From Bacteroidales bacterium (lineage in GTDB: Bacteria > Bacteroidota > Bacteroidia > Bacteroidales > Muribaculaceae), in contig CAAGDX010000011.1 of assembly GCA_900768685.1 (NCBI GenBank), positions 1 to 5,956 on the forward strand: a stretch of DNA of 5,956 nt, given 5' to 3'. The notes beneath the pieces were generated by a model, which searched no databases, was not told where the DNA came from, and saw nothing but the letters and a program-made list of their open reading frames with translations. A program made the position numbers and the translations under genes. This document shows, piece by piece, positions 1 through 5,706 of this stretch; within the stretch, counting starts at the first letter, position 1, and each line of letters opens with the position of its first letter.

Positions 1-119
1 AAAATGTCGAAGCACCAAAAACTGACTGCGAAGTGTTAAAATTATAATTGTATTGATAATCAGCGGTTTAGTTACAAGTATTTCTTGTTATTGATGGTTG
101 GTACGCATATCTAATTACA

Positions 120-971
120 TTACTCAAATGAAGCAAAACCTATTGAAGTAAGTCCTTCCGGAATTGTTACGGATTTCAATGAACCACAACCATAAAATGA
201 ATAGTCACCAACTCCTGGCAGAAAAGATGGGAATTCCACCAAATTTTCTAACAGAACACCATTAACATACAAATCTCCTCCATAATACAATGGAGTGGAA
301 TTATAGTTTGAAAATTGAATATTACACCAGGACTCCAAGCTTGGAGTATAAACAGATTTAAGATTGGGGCACCATGAAAAAGCTTCGGTTCCAACACTTG
401 TAACAGAGGCTCCCATTTTCACACTTTCCAAACTGTAACACTGATAGAACGCATCGTTTCCGATACTCTCCACAGAATCCGGAATATCTATTGACTGCAA
501 ACTACTGCAGTCATAAAACGCATTTACAGGTATTTCCTTAAGAAAAGCAGGCAATATTGCAGACTCCAGCATTGAACATCCCCTTAAAACTTCAGCACCA
601 AAATACACCACTGCATCCGGAAAATCTATTGATGTCAAACTTGTACACTCCATAAACGCATAATCGCCTATGAAAGTAACCGTTTCCGGTATAGTCACAG
701 ATGTTAAATCCGGACAGCGATAAAACGTATATGGATAAATACCTATCACGGAATAAATTTGTCCATCATATTCCACGGAACTCGGTATTACTATATCACC
801 GGAATATGAACCACCGGTCGGATTATCTCCTACAAATTTTAGGAACGCCTCCGAGTTTTTCGAATCTACAACGAATGTCAAACCATCTACATCAACCGTT
901 TGTGCAAAAGAGATGAACGGCGAAAAAAATGCTATTAAAGCAAAAATGAATTTTTTTGTAAAAACATTCAT
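120..971 (-). CDS. BspA-like leucine-rich repeat secreted protein, apparently C-terminally truncated
   Basis: The 283-residue protein begins with a clear Sec signal peptide: basic KK at 6-7, a hydrophobic core at 8-22, and a likely cut after ISFA-23. From about residue 58 to the end it is built of roughly 23-residue BspA-type (LRR_5, Treponema pallidum-like) repeats with the pattern 'VTIP.tVt.IG..AF..C.sLtSi', e.g. near 90-112 and 156-200. Residues around 210-240 (SLESWCNIQF, then LYYGG.LYVNG) are the non-repeat insert often seen in this family. Such proteins are usually surface or secreted and bind host or matrix proteins; that is family knowledge, not shown here. The reading frame stops within a repeat (TSIGFASFE), with no capping region and no T9SS sorting tail, so the gene looks truncated. 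No LRR coding continues in another frame between 119 and 1. Start ATG at 969-971. No clear TAnnTTTG promoter was found upstream. Confidence 0.85.
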   Translation of the reverse strand: MNVFTKKFIFALIAFFSPFISFAQTVDVDGLTFVVDSKNSEAFLKFVGDNPTGGSYSGDIVIPSSVEYDGQIYSVIGIYPYTFYRCPDLTSVTIPETVTFIGDYAFMECTSLTSIDFPDAVVYFGAEVLRGCSMLESAILPAFLKEIPVNAFYDCSSLQSIDIPDSVESIGNDAFYQCYSLESVKMGASVTSVGTEAFSWCPNLKSVYTPSLESWCNIQFSNYNSTPLYYGGDLYVNGVLLENLVEFPSFLPGVGDYSFYGCGSLKSVTIPEGLTSIGFASFE

Positions 972-1041
972 GATAATAAATCATTTTGCCCTTTGCTCCA
1001 TACAGGCACTTTTTTAATCTTTATATTTCACATAGAAAGCA

Positions 1042-1072
1042 CGGGAGCTTTGGCGTCACCAAACACTCGGGA
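1042..1072. repeat. Small hairpin flanked by CGGGA direct repeats
   Basis: TTTGG (1049-1053) and CCAAA (1059-1063) form a perfect 5-bp stem with a 5-base loop CGTCA. On the minus strand, GAG and CUC outside it extend the fold after a small internal loop. The unit is flanked by CGGGA at 1042-1046 and 1068-1072. It is more GC-rich than its surroundings and lies 70-100 bp upstream of the BspA-like gene, so it would be in or near that gene's leader. It may be a dispersed intergenic repeat or a leader structure; function unknown. Confidence 0.3.
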
Positions 1073-1111
1073 AAAATCCAAAAATGTCAAGCAAACGATT
1101 ACCGCTTTCAT

Positions 1112-1155
1112 AAAAAATGTAGTGCCATACACTTCAAAAAGTGAATAGCACTACA
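1112..1155 (-). terminator. Rho-independent terminator of the ung-plug-DUF3109 operon
   Basis: TGTAGTGC (1118-1125) pairs perfectly with GCACTACA (1148-1155). The stem continues through single mismatches with AT/AT and CACTT (1130-1134)/AAGTG (1139-1143), closing on the loop CAAA. On the minus strand the hairpin is followed at once by six U residues (A run at 1112-1117). It lies about 75 bp beyond the stop codon of the DUF3109 gene and is oriented to end that transcript. Confidence 0.8.
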
Positions 1156-1229
1156 AAATTAATTGCAATTTTTTGTATTAAAATTGTCTAAACGTCAATT
1201 TTTATTGCTAAAACAACAAAAATGAGTAA

Positions 1230-1817
1230 TTATTTTTCCAAACCATATTCGGCAAGATATGCATCGCATGCCTCCACAAGTTCATCGTACCATTCTTTGC
1301 CGAAGTGAGCCGTAAGCGGTTCCTTGAGGAATTGATAGAGCTTAATGCCGTTTTTCCGTCCGAGAATCTCCGCACACTTGCATATTTTCCACTTGTGATA
1401 ATTCACTGCGGTGAATGAAGTGTACTGCGTAAGCCTCACCGGATACAAATGGCAAGACACCGGCTTCAGAAAATCTATTTTGCCCTCACGGCAGGCTTTT
1501 TCTATTGCACAAAGGCACATACCGTCTTTTCCGTAGGTAGTAAAGACGCAGTTTTTGCCATCAACAATAGACGTTACCAAGTCGCCTTCCTCATCTGTAT
1601 ATGCAACTCCGTTTCTGCGTATTTCCTCCTGTGCCTGAGGCAAAAGGTCGTCCCAAATCACGGGCAGAATTTTTTCTATTTTTTCTTTCTCCTCTTCCGT
1701 GACGGGAGCACCGGCATCACCTTCTATGCAACATTCGCCAAGGCACTTGTCCAAGTCGCAGCAAAAATATTGCTCTGCAAGATCCAGCGACACGAGTTTA
1801 TCTTGTATTTCCAGCAT
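1230..1817 (-). CDS. DUF3109 family cysteine-rich protein
   Basis: This 195-residue protein belongs to the DUF3109 family, recognised from the N-terminal stretch VSLDL..QYFCCDLDKCLGECC, then IEGDAGAP (31-38), GKNCVFTTYGKDGMCLC (87-103), the SCHLYPVRL segment (121-129) and WKICKC (143-148). There are twelve cysteines (19, 20, 25, 29, 30, 90, 101, 103, 109, 122, 146, 148), resembling the clustered metal-binding cysteines of the YkgJ-type zinc/iron chelating families. A metal or Fe-S site is inferred; no biochemical function is established that I know of. No signal peptide is seen, so it is probably cytoplasmic. I chose the ATG at 1815-1817 because the product then begins MLEIQDKLVSLDL, as is usual for the family; the frame is open upstream only to a TTG at 1838. 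The gene starts 31 bp after the plug gene stop, so the two are probably co-transcribed, and it is followed by the 1112-1155 terminator. Confidence 0.88.
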   Translation of the reverse strand: MLEIQDKLVSLDLAEQYFCCDLDKCLGECCIEGDAGAPVTEEEKEKIEKILPVIWDDLLPQAQEEIRRNGVAYTDEEGDLVTSIVDGKNCVFTTYGKDGMCLCAIEKACREGKIDFLKPVSCHLYPVRLTQYTSFTAVNYHKWKICKCAEILGRKNGIKLYQFLKEPLTAHFGKEWYDELVEACDAYLAEYGLEK

Positions 1818-1848
1818 AATTGTCTCTTCTGTTTCCAAAATTTATGAA

Positions 1849-3114
1849 TTATTTGTCGGAATAAGCCACAGCCGCACTTATAAGTCGGTCGTAGCGTTCT
1901 CCGGGATTTCTATTATAAACAAGAATTGTGTATTCATTTACGGTTTGAAAGTTATCTCCCTCCACAATGTCTGTATGCCCTACTCCGTTTTTTACGGCAA
2001 TGTACTGATAGTTGTAAGCTCCTTGCTTAAGCAGTAGAGTTTTTTCGTAGCAGTCTGTGCTGCGATTGTAAGTCATTATGGATTCAGGCGAAAGTTTGTG
2101 CTGCAAAAAGTCGCCGTCAAGATAGATATCATAGTCTGCGTAGTGCGGAGCCTCAAGTGCGAAATGAACCGCAACGTATTCCGCTTCTATGCTGCTCTGC
2201 TCGGAATTGTACTCGCGAATAAAGAATCTACCGAACTGGGTGCTGTCATAGACGTATTGGTCAAGCGAACGAGGATAGTCCCTAAACAGTGTTGCGTGAT
2301 AATACGGGTGATGATATTCCACATTATCCACCCTCATTCCCGGAAAATGCACGGAAACATTCTCAAAACGGCGATACTCGTTTCCTGCCGGAAAAATAAG
2401 TTGTTTCAAATGCTCAAAGTAAGCCTTTCGAGCCACTACTCTCGTAGGCGAAGTGAGCGTCACGGAATTGTCCTCACGGCAATTTTGCATCACATGAACC
2501 TTTAAGTCCGTAAACACGTTTTGCACACCTGCTTTAGTGCAATCTATTCCAAGCGACAACTGTTGATGCGACTTATTGTAGTCAATATCCGTGCGTGACG
2601 TAATCTCCACCGACGTTGCCGCTACCGCTTCGCTCGCATAAAACCTTGCTTGCAGAAGCACATTGTCCGGGTCTGATTCATCAAAAATCTTTATCAGATA
2701 GTTGCCGGATTTTGTGATTTGCAAATCCGGATTAGGAAATGAAAACCAATAGTGAATGTAGTGAGTAAGAGTGGTTTGCGAAAATTCATAATCCTCTATA
2801 TTCGCAAGATTAAACCCTTCCACAAACTCCGGTTCCACAAGTTGCGACGGTGTCCAGTCCGCATTGCAATGCTGAAGAGAATAACGCAAATAGCGACGGT
2901 CCTCCGCTATTTCATCAAACTCCACAGTAAGATAGTCGTCGGTGTGAATATTTATCACCGGCGGCTGAAAATAGTTGCCGTTCACAGACAGTTGCAGCGT
3001 CTTGAAAGCCGAATCAAAAATACCTGTTTGAGTATCTTCCGCTGAAACCGTAACTGCCGTAAAAAGCAATACTATAAATGCTAATATGCTACCACACAAT
3101 GGGTTCTTTGCCAT
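1849..3114 (-). CDS. Type IX secretion system plug protein (DUF5103)
   Basis: This 421-residue exported protein has a Sec signal peptide (hydrophobic 9-23, likely cut after TVSA-25) and no lipobox. The N-terminal body matches the DUF5103/T9SS plug family: YLRYSLQHCNADW (75-87), then EFVEGFN, an SQTTLTHYIHY segment, SFPNPDLQI and SGNYLIKIFDESD, ending in a second beta-rich part with DYDIYLDGDF and YNYQYIAV. In Flavobacterium the Plug protein closes the periplasmic side of the SprA translocon, so this protein is expected in the periplasm at the outer membrane, controlling the secretion pore. The ATG (3112-3114) lies inside the end of ung, giving a 26-bp overlap in a different frame, which suggests co-transcription and possible translational coupling. 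Length and domain order look normal and there is no break. The BspA-like protein nearby lacks a visible T9SS tail, so a functional link between them is not supported. Confidence 0.88.
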   Translation of the reverse strand: MAKNPLCGSILAFIVLLFTAVTVSAEDTQTGIFDSAFKTLQLSVNGNYFQPPVINIHTDDYLTVEFDEIAEDRRYLRYSLQHCNADWTPSQLVEPEFVEGFNLANIEDYEFSQTTLTHYIHYWFSFPNPDLQITKSGNYLIKIFDESDPDNVLLQARFYASEAVAATSVEITSRTDIDYNKSHQQLSLGIDCTKAGVQNVFTDLKVHVMQNCREDNSVTLTSPTRVVARKAYFEHLKQLIFPAGNEYRRFENVSVHFPGMRVDNVEYHHPYYHATLFRDYPRSLDQYVYDSTQFGRFFIREYNSEQSSIEAEYVAVHFALEAPHYADYDIYLDGDFLQHKLSPESIMTYNRSTDCYEKTLLLKQGAYNYQYIAVKNGVGHTDIVEGDNFQTVNEYTILVYNRNPGERYDRLISAAVAYSDK

Positions 3115-3751
3115 GAGCTATAAGATAATCATTTGCACGTGAAAAATGGTGATTGCCAAAAAATCCGCGTGATGCGGAAAGTGGTGATGGGTGTGCGGAG
3201 GTGAGCACAAGGTGGCGACTGCGGTCTATCAGTTCTCCTTTTTTTATTGCGTAATTGCCCCAGAGCATAAACACAACTCCGCTGCAGGTGTTCGCAATCT
3301 TGTCTATAACGGCATCCGTAAACGTTTCCCAGCCTTTTCGCTGGTGTGAACCTGCACAGTGTGCCTCTACGGTAAGAGTGGCATTGAGCAGTAGCACACC
3401 CTGCTTTGCCCAGTTCTCAAGATTACCATCTGTTTGAGCAAGGCTGCCGATGTCGCTCTTAATCTCCTTATATATATTTATGAGTGACGGCGGCAACTGA
3501 ATACCCGGATTGACGGAAAAGCACAAGCCATTTGCCTGTCCCTCACCGTGATAAGGGTCTTGTCCGATAATGACTACCTTCACATTATCCACAGGACAAG
3601 AATCAAAGGCGGCAAAAATCTTTGATGCCGGTGGAAATACCGTTTTTACCTTATACTGTTCTTTCACAAATGCCACAAGGTTTGAGAAATACGGTTTTTC
3701 CCACTCCTCTGCCAGCAGCTGCTTCCACGATGATTCTATCTTTACGTTCAT
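3089..3751 (-). CDS. ung: Uracil-DNA glycosylase, family 1
   Basis: The enzyme removes uracil from DNA by cutting the N-glycosidic bond, the first step of base excision repair, in the cytoplasm. At 220 residues it is close to the usual bacterial length of about 220-230. Visible hallmarks are the water-activating loop GQDPYH (63-68, catalytic Asp65), the NGLCFSV segment (74-80, with Phe78 for uracil stacking), LLNATLTV (121-128, Asn123 for uracil recognition), and the DNA-intercalation loop HPSPLS (187-192, with the catalytic His187). All key residues are present, so the protein should be active. Start ATG at 3749-3751. It is the first gene of the minus-strand operon, with its own -7 box about 35 bp upstream, and its last codons overlap the start of the plug gene by 26 bp. 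Confidence 0.97.
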   Translation of the reverse strand: MNVKIESSWKQLLAEEWEKPYFSNLVAFVKEQYKVKTVFPPASKIFAAFDSCPVDNVKVVIIGQDPYHGEGQANGLCFSVNPGIQLPPSLINIYKEIKSDIGSLAQTDGNLENWAKQGVLLLNATLTVEAHCAGSHQRKGWETFTDAVIDKIANTCSGVVFMLWGNYAIKKGELIDRSRHLVLTSAHPSPLSASRGFFGNHHFSRANDYLIAHGKEPIVW

Positions 3752-3785
3752 TGCCTCTTTTCCTTGCCAATTTGTCTATAATTTG

Positions 3786-3793
3786 CAAAATTA
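3786..3793 (-). promoter_or_regulatory. -7 box of the ung operon promoter
   Basis: On the minus strand this reads TAATTTTG, a match to the Bacteroidota -7 consensus TAnnTTTG, 35 bp upstream of the ung start codon. No good TTTG -33 element is seen about 20 bp further upstream (that position falls near 3813-3817 and reads CTAC/ACTA on the minus strand). The promoter is therefore half canonical and overlaps the tRNA promoter. Confidence 0.55.
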
Positions 3794-3813
3794 CGAAAAA
3801 AGACGTAATTTTG
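3786..3813. repeat. Perfect 10-bp inverted repeat built from the two divergent -7 boxes
   Basis: CAAAATTACG (3786-3795) and CGTAATTTTG (3804-3813) are exact reverse complements separated by 8 A/G-rich bases. Each arm contains the -7 box of one of the two divergent promoters. Whether this is only the result of promoter symmetry or also a protein-binding site is not decided by the sequence. Confidence 0.75.
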
Positions 3814-3839
3814 TAGTGCTTATAGCATAAATTTCACTT

Positions 3840-3911
3840 GCATCTGTAGTTCAATGGATAGAATAGGTGATTCCGGTTCTCCAGATTAGGGTTCGATTCC
3901 CTACAGATGTA
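3840..3911 (+). tRNA. tRNA-Arg (anticodon CCG)
   Basis: The 72-nt cloverleaf can be folded by eye. The acceptor stem is 3840-3846 with 3904-3910 (7 pairs, the first a G-U) and the discriminator is A3911. The D stem is 3849-3852 with 3861-3864, with GGA in the loop (A20 is an arginine identity element). The anticodon stem is 3866-3870 with 3878-3882, closing loop TTCCGGT with anticodon CCG at 3873-3875. The variable region is 3883-3886, and the T stem 3887-3891/3899-3903 encloses TTCGATT. The middle pair of the anticodon stem (3868/3880) is U-U, a mismatch. CCA is not encoded. The gene is transcribed divergently from ung from a consensus promoter. The accessory-looking DNA immediately 3' suggests it may serve as an integration target. 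Confidence 0.93.
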
Positions 3912-3918
3912 CTTTGGC

Positions 3919-4007
3919 GGAATTTTAAGGAATACAAAAGAAAGTAAAAGTATGATTTTTCAAGCAGTTAAAAAATTAGCATTTTCTTATAATTTCCTTA
4001 AAATTCC
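3919..4007. repeat. 14-bp perfect inverted repeat 3' of the tRNA
   Basis: GGAATTTTAAGGAA at 3919-3932 is the exact reverse complement of 3994-4007, with 61 AT-rich bases between that hold no gene. AAGAAA (3938-3943) and TTTCTT (3983-3988) could add to the stem. The right arm is followed by CTTATTTTTT (4009-4017). It could therefore be a long-loop terminator for the tRNA transcript, or paired recombinase sites from an element inserted next to the tRNA. The sequence alone does not choose between them. Confidence 0.6.
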
Positions 4008-4019
4008 CTTATTTTTTCA

Positions 4020-4069
4020 TTTAGTACACTTTTAGTACACCTTGAAAAACTTTTGAAAACACCTGAAAA
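4020..4069 (+). repeat. Helically phased short direct repeats (possible recombinase arm sites)
   Basis: Two copies of TTTAGTACAC lie at 4020-4029 and 4031-4040 (11-bp period). They are followed by three copies of TGAAAA at 4043-4048, 4054-4059 and 4064-4069 (11 and 10 bp apart). All five units thus fall on about one turn of the DNA helix. Such arrays near a tRNA 3' end are typical of arm-type sites for tyrosine recombinases or of excision-factor sites. No integrase gene is in the window, so this would be a remnant or an att end; that is inference. Confidence 0.45.
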
Positions 4070-4127
4070 ATAGGGCTTTAGAAATATTGATTTAATTATT
4101 TACACAATTAGAAATTATTTTAAACCA

Positions 4128-4148
4128 GTTTCATAATAAATGTTAAAA
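4128..4148 (+). repeat. Left copy of a 21-bp direct repeat bracketing the ATPase module
   Basis: This stretch matches 5857-5877 at 18 of 21 positions. Both read GTTTCATAA, then five bases that differ at three places, then GTTAAAA. The copies lie about 170 bp before the ATPase start codon and about 230 bp after the end of the small membrane protein gene. Low-complexity AT content makes a chance match possible. Confidence 0.4.
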
Positions 4149-4166
4149 TAGGAGCGTGACTACAAT

Positions 4167-4193
4167 TAATTTTGCGATAAAAATGTAACTTTG
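4167..4193 (+). promoter_or_regulatory. Promoter boxes for the ATPase gene
   Basis: Two matches to the TAnnTTTG -7 consensus lie 19 bp apart: TAATTTTG (4167-4174) and TAACTTTG (4186-4193). The second would start transcription around 4199-4201, exactly at the left edge of the palindromic tandem repeat. Neither has a clear TTTG about 20 bp upstream; the first box itself ends in TTTG but only 11 bp from the second. Activity is therefore inferred from the -7 boxes alone. Confidence 0.5.
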
Positions 4194-4197
4194 CGTC

Positions 4198-4259
4198 ATG
4201 ATAATCTAAAACTCAACTTTAGATTATCATGATAATCTAAAGTACAACTTTTGATTATC
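4198..4259. repeat. 31-bp tandem repeat with a central perfect 28-bp palindrome (probable operator or leader hairpins)
   Basis: Units 4198-4228 and 4229-4259 are identical at 27 of 31 positions. Each unit is itself a dyad: ATGATAATCTAAA, a 7-base loop ending in CAAC, then TTTAGATTATC (TTTTGATTATC in the second). Across the junction, 4216-4243 is a perfect 28-bp palindrome. There are four GATAATC/GATTATC half-sites in alternating orientation. The array overlaps the predicted transcript start of the ATPase gene and ends about 36 bp before its ATG, a position suited to a repressor operator or to hairpins in the 5' leader. Confidence 0.85.
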
Positions 4260-4295
4260 ACCATTCAAACAGTTAATTATCAGGCGATTAATAAC

Positions 4296-5453
4296 ATGAT
4301 TGAGAGAAAATTAAATTTAGAAGCAATTTCAGAAGACAGTGTTTTTCTGTGGGGTGCAAGACAAACCGGAAAGAGTACTCTTCTAATGCAAAAATTTCCG
4401 GACGCGAAGTACTATGATTTACTAGAGTCCGACCTATATGAACGCTTCAGAAGACAACCGGCTATGCTACGCTATGAACTGGAAATGGTGGATAACAATA
4501 AAATTATAATCATTGACGAAATACAAAAAATTCCGGAGTTACTCAATGAAGTGCACTGGCTTATTTCGCGTAAAGGATTTCGTTTTATCCTTAGCGGTTC
4601 AAGTGCTCGCAAACTTAAAAGATGCGGTGCTAACTTACTTGGCGGACGAGCAATTCGTCTGCAACTTTTTCCCTTTGTAAGTGCGGAAATTCCGGAATTC
4701 TCTCTCATAAAAGCAGTAAACAACGGTATGCTACCTCGTCACTATTTGATTGAAGATGCCACTAAAAGACTTCAAGCATACGTTGGCGACTATCTTAGAG
4801 AAGAAATAAAAGCAGAAGCATTAACAAGAAATATTTCTTCTTTTACCCGTTTTCTGGAAATTGCAGCTATAAATGACGGTGAAATACTTAATTATAACAA
4901 CATTGCCACAGACTGCGGGGTCAGTGCTCCTACAGTAAAAGAATATTTCTCTATACTTGAGGAAACTCTCCTTGGCTACACATTGCCCGCTTTCACTAAA
5001 ACAATTAAAAGGAGGGTTATCCAATCGCCAAAATTTTATTTGTTTGATGTGGGTGTAGTTAATTACCTAACTCACCGCAGAAATCTTATGCCGGGAAGTG
5101 TGGATTTTGGGCATGCATTGGAACATCTTATAGTACAAGAAATTGTTGCTTATTTATCATATACGGAATCTACTCAGACTGCAACGTATTGGCGTACAGC
5201 ATCCGGGTTTGAAGTTGATATTGTAATAATCGACTCTTATACCCATAGTCCTGTATGTGCAATAGAAATAAAATCATGCGATGAGGTGCAAAATCGTCAC
5301 CTTAAAGGATTGAGAGCATTTAATGAAGAGTATCCGGAGGCAAAAAGGATATGTATATCATTAGATGCTTATCCTCGCAAAACGGAAGATGGGATTGAGA
5401 TATGGCATGCCAATTCTTTCTTAGAGAGATTGTGGAATCATCAAATAATATAA
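4296..5453 (+). CDS. AAA_14/DUF4143 ATPase with PD-(D/E)xK-like C-terminal domain
   Basis: This 385-residue protein has an N-terminal AAA_14 domain: Walker A GARQTGKS (20-27), Walker B IIIIDE (70-75), a sensor-1-like segment LSGSSARKLKR (99-109) and LLGGRA (114-119). DUF4143 follows: the YVGDYLREEI segment (162-171), ALTRN, and a winged-helix-like part NYNNIATDCGVSAPTVKEYF (199-218). The C-terminal part has the layout of a degenerate or active PD-(D/E)xK fold: ALEHLIVQEI (Glu276), WRTASGFEVDIVI (Asp308) and AIEIKS (Glu324, Lys326). The family is abundant and often multi-copy in Bacteroidales; its role is not settled. I chose ATG 4296 because MIERKLNLE is the usual family start. The frame stays open upstream to a TTG at 4251, but that lies inside the palindrome. 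No strong ribosome-binding site is seen. A palindromic array sits at the predicted transcript start, and a small membrane protein gene follows after 5 bp. The protein is intact, with all ATPase motifs present. Confidence 0.93.
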   Translation: MIERKLNLEAISEDSVFLWGARQTGKSTLLMQKFPDAKYYDLLESDLYERFRRQPAMLRYELEMVDNNKIIIIDEIQKIPELLNEVHWLISRKGFRFILSGSSARKLKRCGANLLGGRAIRLQLFPFVSAEIPEFSLIKAVNNGMLPRHYLIEDATKRLQAYVGDYLREEIKAEALTRNISSFTRFLEIAAINDGEILNYNNIATDCGVSAPTVKEYFSILEETLLGYTLPAFTKTIKRRVIQSPKFYLFDVGVVNYLTHRRNLMPGSVDFGHALEHLIVQEIVAYLSYTESTQTATYWRTASGFEVDIVIIDSYTHSPVCAIEIKSCDEVQNRHLKGLRAFNEEYPEAKRICISLDAYPRKTEDGIEIWHANSFLERLWNHQII

Positions 5454-5458
5454 AACTT

Positions 5459-5629
5459 ATGTTAAAAACTTTTATAATTGTAGCTTTAGCTATACCATTC
5501 ATGCGACTTGCGGAAAAAGCGATTTACAAGAGAATTAGCTCAAAATGGCTCGCATATTTGCTAACATTCCTGGCATGCAGTGCAATTCTCCTCAGTTTGC
5601 ACTTAATAGCCTATTTAATAGGATTTTAA
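5459..5629 (+). CDS. Small two-helix membrane protein, function unknown
   Basis: This 56-residue protein is not recognised. It has a hydrophobic N-terminal segment (about 3-15, FIIVALAIPF), a basic amphipathic linker (RLAEKAIYKRISSK, 16-29), and a strong second membrane helix (30-55, rich in L, A and I, ending LIAYLIGF). The positive linker suggests both ends face out of the cytoplasm. I chose the ATG at 5459-5461 because it lies 5 bp after the ATPase stop and gives a compact product; the frame is open further upstream into the ATPase gene (ATG at 5402), but that would force a long overlap. The tight spacing implies the same transcript and translational coupling. Stop-free length alone is weak proof, but the hydrophobic pattern and spacing support a real gene. 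It could be a small membrane partner of the ATPase; no toxin or holin family is recognised. Confidence 0.6.
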   Translation: MLKTFIIVALAIPFMRLAEKAIYKRISSKWLAYLLTFLACSAILLSLHLIAYLIGF

Positions 5630-5706
5630 CGCAACTTCTTCAAAGAAAAATTTGCAAATTCACAAAAATCATCACAAAAATTCTGCTTAAACGCTCATAA
5701 CACATA

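Larger units (their letters stand above)
3782..3813 (+). promoter_or_regulatory. Promoter of tRNA-Arg, full Bacteroidota consensus
   Basis: TTTG at 3782-3785, a 20-base spacer, then TAATTTTG at 3806-3813 matches the TTTG-N19-21-TAnnTTTG form in both elements and spacing. The expected transcript start, near 3819-3821, leaves a leader of about 20 bases before the tRNA at 3840. Confidence 0.7.

Noticed and set aside
1..39. Plus-strand open tail ending KLTAKC-stop, possibly the 3' end of a gene
   Set aside because: Only 12 codons are visible and nothing identifies it, so it is mentioned only as context for the truncated BspA-like gene.
1818..1838. Extended N-terminus of the DUF3109 protein beginning at a TTG
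   Set aside because: It adds seven residues not usual for the family, and an ATG giving the usual MLEIQ start is available at 1817.
701..3830. Several plus-strand frames of 60-135 residues opposite the minus-strand genes
   Set aside because: All lie antisense to well-supported genes and have no family resemblance; they are mirror frames of real coding sequence.
4198..4259. CRISPR-like repeats
   Set aside because: The two 31-bp units directly abut with no spacers, and no cas gene is present.
4251..4295. Upstream TTG start for the ATPase
   Set aside because: The TTG lies inside the palindromic array, and the ATG at 4296 gives the usual family N-terminus.
5649..5660. AATTTGCAAATT palindrome after the small membrane protein gene, considered as terminator
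   Set aside because: It is a 12-bp AT-rich self-complementary site with no loop and no following T run.
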